Assembly (NCBI GenBank): GCA_963771985.1
Contig: CAVYVO010000028.1
Coordinates: 1-64,000 of the forward strand
Direction: 5' to 3'
DNA: 64,000 bases
DNA from: Trebonia sp963771985
GTDB taxonomy: Bacteria > Actinomycetota > Actinomycetes > Streptosporangiales > Streptosporangiaceae
Shown here: positions 23,893 to 32,153 of the stretch, piece by piece
Position numbering within the stretch: position 1 is the first letter of the stretch
Layout: every line of letters starts with the position of its first letter
Position numbers and translations under genes: made by a program
The notes under the pieces: model-generated
What the model was told of the DNA's origin: nothing
The model's input: the letters and a program-made list of their open reading frames with translations, nothing else
The model's database searches: none

Positions 23893-24097
23893 GCCCGCGG
23901 GCAGCCCCAGCCAGACAGGGGATTAAGGGCACGACTTGAAACAGTACTCCCGGCAGGGGGCATATCGCGCCGTAGACGGCGCAAGTCCCGGCCCGCGGGG
24001 CCAGGCCGGGACTGCATGCGAGGAAAGCGCCTCATCTGGGGAACGCCGTGGGCCGCTCAGTCGTTACACACCAACTCGCGTCAGCCGTTGCTCGCGG

Positions 24098-24694
24098 TTA
24101 ACCAAGCTCCCCCGGCCGGAACGGCGCGCCATGACCGGGGATGAGCACCGCCGCGAACGACAGCAGGAGTTCGCGGCTCGCCCGCAGGGCCGCGTCGTTC
24201 ACGGCAAGCGGGTCGTCCTCCGGCCCCGCCGCGCTCCACCAGGCGTGCGTGCACGCATAAATCCCGTCCGGGGTCGACGCCACCGTCGAGATGTCCTCAT
24301 TGGTGTGCCCGGGTGTGCGCAGCAGGCGCACCGACGGGCTGAGCAGGAAGCCGTCCGCGTCCCGGTCTATCCAGCGGTCCTGGTCGTAGATAGCCCAGTG
24401 GTCATGGATCCGCGCGGCGGGGAACAGGGCGGCGTTCACCGTGTGATCGGGGTGATGGTGGCTGAACACCACGTCGGTCACGTCCGCCGGCGCGGGCCCG
24501 CGCGATGCGAGGGCGGCGAGCAGCGCCGCACGCGAGGCGACCATCCCGGGGTCGACGACGATTACCGCGCCGGAGTCGACGATCAAAGTCACCGTTCCGC
24601 TCACGCGCTCATCGTCACCGTCGAGTCCCACGTACCCGTCGTGGAGCACATGCACTTCGGCTGAACCGGTGGCAGGGATCTCGTATGCAGTCAC
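24098..24694 (-). CDS. MBL-fold metallo-hydrolase
   Basis: 198 residues from GTG 24694 (VTAYEIPATG); a TTG further up is possible. VVFSHHHPDHTVNAALF is the HxHxDH metal motif, LLRTPGHTNEDIS gives the next His, and LIPGHGAPF closes the site. IVDSGAVIVVDPGM is the usual strand before the metal loop. Length and motifs resemble the MBLAC1-type small hydrolases. Substrate unknown. It stands upstream of nothing obvious; mtnP follows on the same strand after 48 bases but is transcribed first, so a loose operon is possible. Confidence 0.85.
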   Translation of the reverse strand: MTAYEIPATGSAEVHVLHDGYVGLDGDDERVSGTVTLIVDSGAVIVVDPGMVASRAALLAALASRGPAPADVTDVVFSHHHPDHTVNAALFPAARIHDHWAIYDQDRWIDRDADGFLLSPSVRLLRTPGHTNEDISTVASTPDGIYACTHAWWSAAGPEDDPLAVNDAALRASRELLLSFAAVLIPGHGAPFRPGELG

Positions 24695-24742
24695 GCCGCT
24701 GACACTACCGTCCCACAAGCCCCAGAGGTGACAGAAGGAACG

Positions 24743-25549
24743 CTACGGAAGCTCGATAGGCAGGTTGATGCCATCGAGGGCGTGCGCGCAGAGGTCGTCT
24801 TCGCGCTCCGCCGGAAGCGACGCGATGATCTTGGCCACCAGCTCACGCAGCCGCGACATGTTCGCGCCGAACACCTCGAACACCTCGGCCTGGGTCACCC
24901 CGTCGCCCTCTTCGACACCGGCGTTGAAGTCGGTGACCAGCGCCAGGGTCGTGTAGCACAGGGCGAGCTCGCGGGCCAGCACCGCCTCCGGGTGGCCGGT
25001 CATCCCGATCAGGGTCCAGCCCTGCGCGGCGTACCACTGCGACTCCGCGCGGGTGGAGAACCGCGGCCCGTCGATGACCACGAGCGTCCCAGAACCCGCC
25101 GGCACCCAGCCGAACTCCCGCGCTACAGCGATCGCGCAGGCTCGCACCGACGGGCAGTAGGGGTCCGCGAACGGCGCGTGCACCGCGTGCTCGTCGTAGT
25201 ACGTCTGCGCGCGGCCCTTCGTCCGGTCCACCAGCTGGTCGGGGATGACCAGCGTGCCCGGCCCGTAAGAGGCGGTGAGGGAGCCGACCGCGCTCGGCGC
25301 GAGGATCCGGCGCACTCCCAGCGCACGCAGGGCCCACATGTTCGCCTGGTACGGGATCTTGTGCGGCGGGAACCGGTGGTCCCGTCCGTGCCGCGGCAGG
25401 AAGGCCACGCGACGGCCGTCCACCTCTCCGACGAGGACGGCCTCGCTCGGCTCGCCGAACGGCGTGTCGACCTTCACCTCTTCGCCGTCGGCGAGGAACT
25501 CGTAGAAACCGGAACCCCCGATGACCCCGATGTCCGCGACCGCAGCCAT
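24743..25549 (-). CDS. mtnP: S-methyl-5'-thioadenosine phosphorylase
   Basis: 268 residues, normal for the family. IGVIGGSGFYEF is the N-terminal phosphate loop, FLPRHGRDHRFPPHKIPYQA the RHG motif, LAPSAVGSLTASYGPG the central strand, and GPRFSTRAE with IGMTGHPEAVLARELALCY the substrate region. VTDFNAGVEEGD holds the Asp that contacts the adenine. The enzyme cleaves methylthioadenosine with phosphate to adenine and 5-methylthioribose-1-phosphate in methionine salvage. FmdB ends five bases before its start, so the two are co-transcribed. Confidence 0.93.
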   Translation of the reverse strand: MAAVADIGVIGGSGFYEFLADGEEVKVDTPFGEPSEAVLVGEVDGRRVAFLPRHGRDHRFPPHKIPYQANMWALRALGVRRILAPSAVGSLTASYGPGTLVIPDQLVDRTKGRAQTYYDEHAVHAPFADPYCPSVRACAIAVAREFGWVPAGSGTLVVIDGPRFSTRAESQWYAAQGWTLIGMTGHPEAVLARELALCYTTLALVTDFNAGVEEGDGVTQAEVFEVFGANMSRLRELVAKIIASLPAEREDDLCAHALDGINLPIELP

Positions 25550-25554
25550 GGCCG

Positions 25555-25938
25555 TCAGGCGACCTTCTCGCTCTTGGAGCCGGAGGAGGACGAGGAGGAG
25601 GAGGACGACGAGGACGACTTGTCCCCGCCGGACGAGCCCGTGTCCCCGGACGAGCTCTTCTCCCCCGTCGAGGACTTGTCCCCGCCAGAAGAAGACTTGT
25701 CCCCGCCGGAAGGAGCGCCGGAAGGAGACTTGTCCCCGCCAGAAGAAGAGGACGAAGAACCGTTGCGGCTGTCGGTCCGGTAGAAGCCGGAGCCCTTGAA
25801 TACGATGCCCACCGGCGAGAAGACCTTGCGCAGCCGGCCGCCGCAGACCTCGTGCACGGTCAGCGGGTCATCGGTGAACTTCTGCACCGCCTCGATCTGA
25901 CCACCGCATTCGGTGCAAACGTACTGGTAAGTGGGCAC
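25555..25938 (-). CDS. FmdB family zinc-ribbon protein with Ser/Gly/Lys-rich tail
   Basis: 127 residues. MPTYQYVCTECGGQIEAVQK and TVHEVCGGRLRKVF form the putative regulatory zinc ribbon of the FmdB family, followed by GIVFKGSGFYRTDS. From ~59 on the protein is a low-complexity tail with imperfect GGDKSSSG units and a poly-Ser run. The corresponding DNA is repetitive. Function in this family is poorly defined; a role in metal-dependent regulation was proposed from the founding member. It sits upstream of mtnP in one unit. Confidence 0.88.
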   Translation of the reverse strand: MPTYQYVCTECGGQIEAVQKFTDDPLTVHEVCGGRLRKVFSPVGIVFKGSGFYRTDSRNGSSSSSSGGDKSPSGAPSGGDKSSSGGDKSSTGEKSSSGDTGSSGGDKSSSSSSSSSSSSGSKSEKVA

Positions 25939-25999
25939 GGATTCCTCCCATGCGGAACCTAAACTCGGTCGCTAGGTTAGCACTCTGGCTAGCGGACTG

Positions 26000-26671
26000 C
26001 TAAGCATAACGATGCGGTGAGGCCGCTGATTCCGCGGCCGGCAGCCAGGTGATCCCGTGCCCCGGCCGGGCCACCGCGCGGACCCGCTGATCATGCGGCA
26101 TGACGGGCACCGAGGGCAGCAACTCCGCGTCGTAGAGCAGCGCGATAACGGGCACCTGCGCGCCGACCCGGGCGAGCGCGCGGTCGTAGGACCCGCCCCC
26201 GCGCCCGAGCCTGTTCCCGGCCACGTCTACGGCCAGCGCGGGCACCAGCACGACGTCCGCTCGGGCGACCGTCCCCGTCCCGCGCACAGGTTCGGCCGGC
26301 TGCAGGAGCCCGCGCGGTCCCGGGGCCAGCGAATCGGGCCCCTCATACGACGCCCAGTCGAGGTCGCCGTCGGGAAGCAGCACCGGCAGGATCACGTAGC
26401 CGCCGCGCTTCCAGAGCGCGAAGACCAGCCCGCGGGTATCCGGCTCGGTGCCGACCGAGTAGTAGGCCGCGATCGTCCCCGCCGCGGCCACTTCCGGCAT
26501 TCCGAGCACATGATCCCTGATGAGCCGTCCCGCCTCGTGCCGAGTCGAATCTGATATCAACCCGCGGGCGGCGACCAGACGCCTGCGCAGGCTCGCCTTA
26601 TCGATCCCCGCCGCTGCGTGAGGTGGCTCACCTGGGCCGATGAACCCGTCAGACGAGGGCATGTCGTGCAC
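26000..26671 (-). CDS. 5-formyltetrahydrofolate cyclo-ligase
   Basis: 223 residues. IAAYYSVGTEPDTRGL, DVVLVPALAVDVAGNRLGRG and GGSYDRALAR are the ATP and folate binding blocks of the MTHFS family. The enzyme converts 5-formyl-THF to 5,10-methenyl-THF with ATP. A second ATG (MPSSDG) three codons in is equally likely as start. The first ~20 residues are not conserved. It is divergent from galU with only 31 bases between the starts, so the two promoters must overlap. Confidence 0.9.
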   Translation of the reverse strand: MHDMPSSDGFIGPGEPPHAAAGIDKASLRRRLVAARGLISDSTRHEAGRLIRDHVLGMPEVAAAGTIAAYYSVGTEPDTRGLVFALWKRGGYVILPVLLPDGDLDWASYEGPDSLAPGPRGLLQPAEPVRGTGTVARADVVLVPALAVDVAGNRLGRGGGSYDRALARVGAQVPVIALLYDAELLPSVPVMPHDQRVRAVARPGHGITWLPAAESAASPHRYA

Positions 26672-26690
26672 GTTGCTCCTAAGAAGTCAC

Positions 26691-26696
26691 TAGGCT
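26691..26696 (+). promoter_or_regulatory. -10-like hexamer of galU (leaderless arrangement)
   Basis: TAGGCT ends six bases before the galU ATG and no ribosome site is seen. A transcript from this hexamer would begin at or very near the start codon. Confidence 0.5.
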
Positions 26697-26702
26697 TTAC
26701 GC

Positions 26703-27605
26703 ATGGTCGATACCGGCAATGCCAGGACGCCAGCAGTCACCAAAGCCGTGGTGCCCGCCGCCGGGCTGGGAACTCGATTCCTGCCAGCGACAAAAGCGAC
26801 GCCCAAGGAAATGCTGCCTGTCGTCGATAAGCCCGCGATTCAGTATGTCGTCGAGGAAGCCGTCTCGGCAGGCCTCAACGATGTCTTGCTTATCACGGGA
26901 CGGAGCAAGCGCTCCATCGAGGATCATTTCGACCGGGCGTACGAACTTGAGGAGGCGCTCGCCGCCAAGGAGGACTGGGACAAGCTCGCCCTGGTCCGGG
27001 AGTCGAGCGAGCTCGCCACCATGCACTACGTCCGGCAGGGGGACCCGAGGGGACTGGGGCACGCGGTCTTGTGCGCGGCGCAGCACGTCGGGGACGAGCC
27101 CTTCGCCGTCCTGCTCGGCGACGACCTGATCGACCCGCGCGACCCGCTGCTCACCCGCATGATCGACGTGCGCAACCGCTTCGGCGGGAGCGTCGTGGCG
27201 CTGATGGAGGTCGACCCCGAGGAGGTCTCGCTCTACGGCTGCGCCGCCGTCTCGCACACCGCCGAAGACGATGTGGTCATGATCACGGACCTAGTGGAAA
27301 AACCGGTGCCGGGGTCGGCGCCGAGCCGGTGGATCGTGATCGGCCGGTATGTGTGCGACCCGGTGGTGTTCGACGTGCTACGTGAGACTCCCCCCGGGCG
27401 TGGCGGCGAGATCCAGCTCACCGACGCGCTCAAGGTGCTCGCGGGCAAGGGCGAGCTGCGCGGGGTGCTGTTCCACGGCCGCCGCTACGACACCGGGAAC
27501 AAGCTGGACTATCTCCGCACGATGGTTATGTTCGCGTCCGAGCGGCCTGACCTGGCCAGCGAGTTCATCCCCTGGCTGCGCAAGTACCTCGAAGGGCTGC
27601 CGTGA
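26703..27605 (+). CDS. galU: UTP-glucose-1-phosphate uridylyltransferase
   Basis: 300 residues, full length. AAGLGTRFLPATKATPKEML is the nucleotide-binding signature, VDKPAIQYVVEEA the next conserved block, and LLGDDLIDP the metal-binding Asp region; GGEIQLTDALKVLAGKG is typical of the C-terminal part. It makes UDP-glucose for envelope polysaccharides and trehalose. Its stop overlaps the start of glp by four bases, so the two are translationally coupled. This galU-glp link is conserved in actinobacteria. Confidence 0.95.
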   Translation: MVDTGNARTPAVTKAVVPAAGLGTRFLPATKATPKEMLPVVDKPAIQYVVEEAVSAGLNDVLLITGRSKRSIEDHFDRAYELEEALAAKEDWDKLALVRESSELATMHYVRQGDPRGLGHAVLCAAQHVGDEPFAVLLGDDLIDPRDPLLTRMIDVRNRFGGSVVALMEVDPEEVSLYGCAAVSHTAEDDVVMITDLVEKPVPGSAPSRWIVIGRYVCDPVVFDVLRETPPGRGGEIQLTDALKVLAGKGELRGVLFHGRRYDTGNKLDYLRTMVMFASERPDLASEFIPWLRKYLEGLP

Positions 27606-28849
27606 CGGCAGGGCCCGCGTCGGACACCGGAATCGCGGACGGGTCGCTCACCAGGGTCGAGGACTACCAGGCGGTGATCCTCGCGGCTATCTCATCCCTG
27701 CCGCCGGCCAGCCTGGAGCTCGCGGACGCCGAGGGGTGCGTGCTCGCCGAGGATGTCACGGCGGCCGTGTCGCTGCCCTCGTTCGACAACTCGAGCATGG
27801 ACGGCTACGCGGTCCAGGCGGCTGATACAAGCCATTCTTCCGAACGGAAGCCCGTGACTCTCCCCGTCACAGGCGAGATCGCGGCCGGTGACACCGCCGA
27901 CTACGAGCTGACGCCCGGCACCGCCATGCGCATCATGACCGGTGCGCGGCTGCCGGCGGGCGCGGACGCCGTCGTGCCCGTGGAATGGACGGACGGCGGC
28001 GCCGAGCGGGCGGTGTTCTACCGCCCCGTCGCGGCGGGCCACGCGGTGCGCTACGTCGGCGGCGACGCGGCCGCGGGCGAGACGTTGCTGGAAAAGGGCG
28101 TCCGCATGCGACCGATGCAGATCGCGGTGGCCGCGTCCGCTGGCCGGAAGATGATCAAGGTCCGGCCCAGGCCCCGGGTCGTGGTGCTGTCAACGGGCAA
28201 CGAGCTGGCGGAGCCGGGCACCCCGCTGGTCCCCGGCCGGATCTGGGACTCCAACAGCTACATGATCGCGGCAGCCGCCCGCGAGGCCGGCGCGGTCACC
28301 TATCGGCGCGCGGTCGTCCCTGACGACCCCGCCGGGGTGCTGCCCGCTCTGGAAGAGCAGCTGAGCCACGCCGACCTGCTGGTCACCACCGGCGGGGTCA
28401 GCATGGGCGGCGAGCACGACGTGGTGAAGGCGGCGCTGCGCGAGCTCGGGACGGTCACCTTCCGCAAGGTGGCGATGCAGCCGGGGATGCCGCAGGGGTT
28501 CGGCACGATCGGCGAGCGGCGGGTGCCCCTCTTCACGCTGCCTGGCAACCCGGTCAGCGCTTACGTGTCGTTCCAGCTGTTCGTCCGGCCCGCGCTCGCC
28601 GCGCTGCAGGACACCGACGACCTGCGGCTGCCCGCGGTGCGGGCCACGCTGACCGGTGCTGTTCGCTCCCCCCAGGGCCGGCGTTCCTACCTGCGCGGCG
28701 TGCTGGCCGACGGCCAGGTCGCGCCCCTGTCCGGCCAGGGCTCCCACCAGATCGCGGCGCTCGGCAGGGCCAACGCGCTGATCGTCGTCCCGGAAGAGAC
28801 CACCCAGCTCCCACCGGGGGAGACGGCAGACGTCCTCGTCCTCCCGTGA
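27602..28849 (+). CDS. glp: Gephyrin-like molybdotransferase Glp (MoeA family)
   Basis: 415 residues. SFDNSSMDGYAVQAAD is the MoeA N-terminal motif, GTAMRIMTGARLPAGADAVV the domain I/II block, STGNELAEPGTPL and TTGGVSMGGEHDVVKAAL the molybdopterin-binding domain, and LPGNPVSAYVSFQLFVRPAL the hinge to domain IV. MoeA inserts molybdenum into adenylylated molybdopterin. In corynebacteria and streptomycetes the homologue in this operon is the cell-division factor Glp, which works with the membrane protein GlpR/SepX encoded nearby. Here both are present (30808), along with moaC and mogA, so either role or both is possible. Confidence 0.92.
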   Translation: MTAGPASDTGIADGSLTRVEDYQAVILAAISSLPPASLELADAEGCVLAEDVTAAVSLPSFDNSSMDGYAVQAADTSHSSERKPVTLPVTGEIAAGDTADYELTPGTAMRIMTGARLPAGADAVVPVEWTDGGAERAVFYRPVAAGHAVRYVGGDAAAGETLLEKGVRMRPMQIAVAASAGRKMIKVRPRPRVVVLSTGNELAEPGTPLVPGRIWDSNSYMIAAAAREAGAVTYRRAVVPDDPAGVLPALEEQLSHADLLVTTGGVSMGGEHDVVKAALRELGTVTFRKVAMQPGMPQGFGTIGERRVPLFTLPGNPVSAYVSFQLFVRPALAALQDTDDLRLPAVRATLTGAVRSPQGRRSYLRGVLADGQVAPLSGQGSHQIAALGRANALIVVPEETTQLPPGETADVLVLP

Positions 28850-28926
28850 CGGGCACCGGAGTCGGCCGCTTCCGTTCGGGATAATCGTCTCTTTAACCCA
28901 CGGACCCGAGCAGCTTGTGCCGCGCG

Positions 28927-28932
28927 TAGGCT
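28927..28932 (+). promoter_or_regulatory. -10-like hexamer of moaC (leaderless arrangement)
   Basis: TAGGCT ends six bases before the moaC ATG, identical in sequence and spacing to the galU case. No ribosome site is visible. Confidence 0.5.
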
Positions 28933-28938
28933 TCTGCC

Positions 28939-29427
28939 ATGAGCGATGCTGCTCCCGCGATGCGGCTGACCCACCTGGACGAGGCGGGACAGGCGCGCAT
29001 GGTTGATGTTTCTGCCAAAGACATAACGGTAAGGACGGCGCGGGCGTCCGGGCGGGTGCTGCTGTCCGCCGCTGCCGTGGCGGCCCTGCGCGACGGCCGG
29101 GTGCCCAAGGGCGACGCGCTCGCGGTCGCGCGGATCGCCGGGATCCAGGGGGCGAAGCGCACCCCCGACCTCATCCCGCTCTGCCATCCGCTCGGGCTGC
29201 ACGGCGTCACCGTCGACCTGGCCGTCGAGGACTCCGGCGTCCGCATCGAAGCCGAAGTACGGACCGCCGACCGGACCGGGGTGGAGATGGAGGCCCTGAC
29301 CTCGGTGAGCGTCGCCGCGCTCACGCTGATCGACATGATCAAATCCGTGGACAAGGGCGCGGTGATCACCGACGTCCGGCTGGAGTCCAAGGACGGCGGC
29401 AAGTCCGGATCCTGGCGGCGCTCATGA
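28939..29427 (+). CDS. moaC: Cyclic pyranopterin monophosphate synthase
   Basis: 162 residues, full length. MVDVSAKDITVRTARASGRV opens the family, KRTPDLIPLCHPLGLHGV is the substrate loop, VRTADRTGVEMEALTSVSVA and MIKSVDKGAVITDVRL complete the active site. MoaC forms cyclic pyranopterin monophosphate from the MoaA product, the second step of molybdenum cofactor synthesis. moaA is not in the window. It overlaps mogA by four bases. Confidence 0.95.
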   Translation: MSDAAPAMRLTHLDEAGQARMVDVSAKDITVRTARASGRVLLSAAAVAALRDGRVPKGDALAVARIAGIQGAKRTPDLIPLCHPLGLHGVTVDLAVEDSGVRIEAEVRTADRTGVEMEALTSVSVAALTLIDMIKSVDKGAVITDVRLESKDGGKSGSWRRS

Positions 29428-29969
29428 TCCGGGCGCTGGCGATCACGGTGTCCAACCGGGCGGCGGCCGGAGTGTATGAGGATCGTTCCGGGCCGGTGCT
29501 GGTGGAACTGCTGCGCGTGGCAGGATGCGACATCGTGGACGGGCCGCTCGTCATCCCCGACGGCGATGCCGTGGAGCAGGTGCTGCGGGACTCGGTCACC
29601 GCCGGGTACGACGTCGCGGTCACCACCGGAGGGACCGGGCTGACGCCGACCGACCAGACGCCGGAAATGACCCGGCGGGTCCTCGACCGGGAGATCCCGG
29701 GCATCGCGGAGGCGCTGCGGTCGGCGGGAGCGGCGGCGGGGGTGCCCTCGGCGATCTTGTCCCGCGGGCTGGCCGGCATCGCGTCACGGACGCTGATCGT
29801 CAACCTGCCCGGCTCGTCCGGCGGCGTCCGGGACGGCATGAGCGTTCTGCGGCCGATCCTGGTGCACGCGGTCGACCAGATCCGCGGCGGCGACCACGTG
29901 CGCAACGACGCCGGCACGCCGGGCGGCGGATCGAGCGGGAATGCGGACCGTCCCGCTGAGATCGCGTAG
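29424..29969 (+). CDS. mogA: MogA/MoaB molybdopterin adenylyltransferase-type protein
   Basis: 181 residues. ITVSNRAAAGVYEDRSGPVL and VAVTTGGTGLTPTDQTPEMT are the molybdopterin-binding signature; INLPG-like VNLPGSSGGVRDGMSVL is the C-terminal block. The enzyme adenylylates molybdopterin before metal insertion by MoeA/Glp. The C-terminal ~25 residues are Gly/Asp-rich and not conserved. It is translationally coupled to moaC. Confidence 0.9.
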   Translation: MIRALAITVSNRAAAGVYEDRSGPVLVELLRVAGCDIVDGPLVIPDGDAVEQVLRDSVTAGYDVAVTTGGTGLTPTDQTPEMTRRVLDREIPGIAEALRSAGAAAGVPSAILSRGLAGIASRTLIVNLPGSSGGVRDGMSVLRPILVHAVDQIRGGDHVRNDAGTPGGGSSGNADRPAEIA

Positions 29970-30021
29970 TGTCAGCGTCTACGCTAGATCACATGGCATA
30001 AACCGCCGCTCAGGGGAATGA

Positions 30022-30672
30022 TTGACAGCCGTGGGACGTATCCGCGGGTGGCCGGCCACCCTAACCGAGCCGGACCTCCTTGACGCGCCTGTCGCGCTGC
30101 GCCCCGTCCGCGTCTCCGACGCGCGCACCTGGCGCGAGATCCGTGTCCGGAACGCGTCATGGCTCCGCCCGTGGGAACCCTCGAACCCGGAGACGCCGCT
30201 GCATCGTTCGTCGCTCGGCCCGTACGTGGCGATGGTGCGGACGATGCGCCGGGAGGCCCGTGGGGGCCAGGCGCTGCCCTGGGTCGTCACCCACGGCGGG
30301 CAGTTCGCCGGCCAGCTCACCGTCGGGTCGATCGTCTGGGGGTCGTCACGCTCGGGGCAGATCGGCTACTGGATCGACGAGTCGTTCGCCGGGCGCGGGG
30401 TCATCCCGACCGCGCTGGCCTTGGCCGTCGACCACTGCTTCCGCGTGGTCGGCCTGCACCGGCTCGAGGCGTCCATCAGGCCGGAGAACGTGGCGTCGCG
30501 GCGGGTCGTGGAGAAGCTCGGGTTCCGCGACGAAGGCGTCCGGGTACGGCAGCTGCACATCAACGGCGCCTGGCGGGACCACATCTGTTACGCGATCACC
30601 GCCGAGGAAGTGCCGACCGGGATGCTGGCGCGCTGGCGCAGTTCGCTGTCGTCGTCGCGGTCCGGCGCCTAG
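30022..30672 (+). CDS. GNAT acetyltransferase, RimJ/RimL type
   Basis: 216 residues. GQIGYWIDESFAGRGVIPTA is the acetyl-CoA loop, LHRLEASIRPENVASRRVVE the RimJ/RimL block, and KLGFRDEGVRVRQLHINGAW the last strands. AGGGGA lies just before the TTG start; a GTG nine bases on is possible. RimJ-like enzymes acetylate protein N-termini. In actinobacteria the gene is a constant member between glp and sepX/glpR, though its target there is not established. Confidence 0.88.
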   Translation: MTAVGRIRGWPATLTEPDLLDAPVALRPVRVSDARTWREIRVRNASWLRPWEPSNPETPLHRSSLGPYVAMVRTMRREARGGQALPWVVTHGGQFAGQLTVGSIVWGSSRSGQIGYWIDESFAGRGVIPTALALAVDHCFRVVGLHRLEASIRPENVASRRVVEKLGFRDEGVRVRQLHINGAWRDHICYAITAEEVPTGMLARWRSSLSSSRSGA

Positions 30673-30807
30673 GGCTTTCCTGGGATCTTCGCGACACGCC
30701 GCCCGGATGCTCGTTATCGGCGGCCAGGGCCTTTACGCTGCGTCACATGATCGCGTGCTCAACGGGAGCACCCGCCGCCGCGACGACCGAGGGGAGGCAC
30801 AGGCCCG

Positions 30808-31734
30808 GTGAGCAGCGCCATCCTCTACGTGGCGATAGTCGTCATCTGGGCGTGCGTGCTGATCCCCCGGTGGCTGCGGCGCGACTCCGCGCGCGGCGCG
30901 GCCAGTGCCGCGCCGGAGACGAACGCGGGCGACGCGACTCCTGACGACGAGAGCGCCGAGACGGCCGTCGAGAGTGCCGAGACGGCCGTCGGGGGCGCTG
31001 AGGCAGCCGACGGCGGCGCGATGGGCCGTGGCGGCTCTCGCTCAGGCGGAGCGCTCCCCGAACGCGACGCGGTCCGCGCAGGCGACGCGGTCCGCGAACG
31101 GGACGCGGTACGAGCAGAGGCGGTACGGGCCGAGACGGCGCGGGCCGAGACGGCTTTCGAGCGCGCCGCCGACGCGGGCGAGCGCCGCGAGGAGACCGCC
31201 GCCGAGGCGCCGGCGGACGACGCGCCGCCGCCCTTGACGCCCGAGGAGTCGCGGCAGCGGATGCTGACAGCACGCCGCCGCCTGCTAGGCATGCTGCTCG
31301 TGCTGGAGGCCGCCGCGATAGCGCTCGCGGTGCTCGGCCTGGCCGCGCTGTGGGTCGTCATCCCGCCTTCGGTCATGTTCGCCGGGTACCTGCTGCTGCT
31401 CCGCGAGGCGGCCCGCGCCGACGCGGACCGGGCGGAGTGCGCGGAGCGCGCGCGGGAGGCGGAGGCGGCGCGGGCCAGGGCCTATGCGCGTGCCCGTGCA
31501 CAGGAGCGGACGCGTGCCCGCGCCGCGGCTGCCGCGGCCGCTGCCCCTGCCGGTGCTCCAGCCGCTGCCCCGCCCGGTGCTTCGAGCGGGGACGAAGACA
31601 CGGGACCCGGCCGCGACTTCGCGCCGGGCCTGGCCGGGAAGTACACCACGTCGAACGCCGACGTGATCAACATCTCCGAACGGGCCGCCCACGACGAGTA
31701 CGAGCAGAACAAGCTCCGCGCGGTGGGCGACTAA
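30808..31734 (+). CDS. sepX: SepX/GlpR cell-division membrane protein
   Basis: 308 residues. An N-terminal membrane segment (ILYVAIVVIWACVLIPRWLR) is followed by a ~130-residue Ala/Glu/Arg-rich cytoplasmic linker and two adjacent membrane segments (LLGMLLVLEAAAIALAVLGL, VIPPSVMFAGYLLLL). The end is a charged tail with a conserved terminal block (PGLAGKYTTSNADVINISER). This matches SepX of Streptomyces and GlpR of Corynebacterium, the membrane partner of Glp that stabilises FtsZ rings. Gene order galU-glp-rimJ-sepX supports it. The linker has imperfect A-V-R-E/A-x-D repeats (RERDAVRAEAVRAETARAET). Confidence 0.85.
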   Translation: MSSAILYVAIVVIWACVLIPRWLRRDSARGAASAAPETNAGDATPDDESAETAVESAETAVGGAEAADGGAMGRGGSRSGGALPERDAVRAGDAVRERDAVRAEAVRAETARAETAFERAADAGERREETAAEAPADDAPPPLTPEESRQRMLTARRRLLGMLLVLEAAAIALAVLGLAALWVVIPPSVMFAGYLLLLREAARADADRAECAERAREAEAARARAYARARAQERTRARAAAAAAAAPAGAPAAAPPGASSGDEDTGPGRDFAPGLAGKYTTSNADVINISERAAHDEYEQNKLRAVGD

Positions 31735-31768
31735 GGGGCTTGGCTCGCCGCTCCCGGCTGGACTTCGC

Positions 31769-31821
31769 GCGGGTCGATTGCGCAACCGACCCGCTCTATT
31801 GTGGTCGGTTGCGCAATCGAC
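31769..31821. repeat. Pair of GGTCGATTGCGCAATCGACC-type palindromes
   Basis: Copies at 31769-31794 (one mismatch, with extended GCGGG...CCCGC arms) and 31803-31821. The centres are again 31 bases apart and enclose CGCTCTATTGTG. The pair follows the sepX stop. Confidence 0.8.
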
Positions 31822-32013
31822 ACAAAGGCGCGGGCGGCCCCGGCCCCTATCGGCTGCGCGGTTGCTCCCGGGAGGCGCAGATGCCCCGCGAGTCCCGCAA
31901 GTGACCGCTCCGGCTGCCCGCCAGCAGGCTCTACTGTCGGCATCGCACCACCAAGAAGAGCGCGTCCGTGGCGCGAGCAGGCCGCAGAGTTTGCTACGCT
32001 AACTCAGGTTCCC

Positions 32014-32087
32014 GGGGCTGTAGCGCAGTCCGGTAGCGCACCTCGTTCGCATCGAGGGGGTCAGGGGTTCAAATCCCCTCAGCTCCA
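32014..32087 (+). tRNA. tRNA-Ala(CGC)
   Basis: GGGGCTG pairs with CAGCTCC (one G-T pair). The D arm is GCGC-AGTCCGGTA-GCGC, the anticodon stem-loop CCTCG-TTCGCAT-CGAGG with anticodon CGC, and the T arm AGGGG-TTCAAAT-CCCCT. CCA is not encoded. TACGCT at 31995-32000 is a likely -10 element. Confidence 0.95.
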
Positions 32088-32153
32088 CCCGGAAATAGCA
32101 GGTCAGCGGCAACATTCGCGCAGAGGCTATAGGGACGTCCGCGTACCCGCCGA

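Noticed and set aside
25570..25770. Repetitive CTTGTCCCCGCC units that look like an intergenic repeat
   Set aside because: They lie in frame in the FmdB gene and encode its Gly-Asp-Lys-Ser tail.
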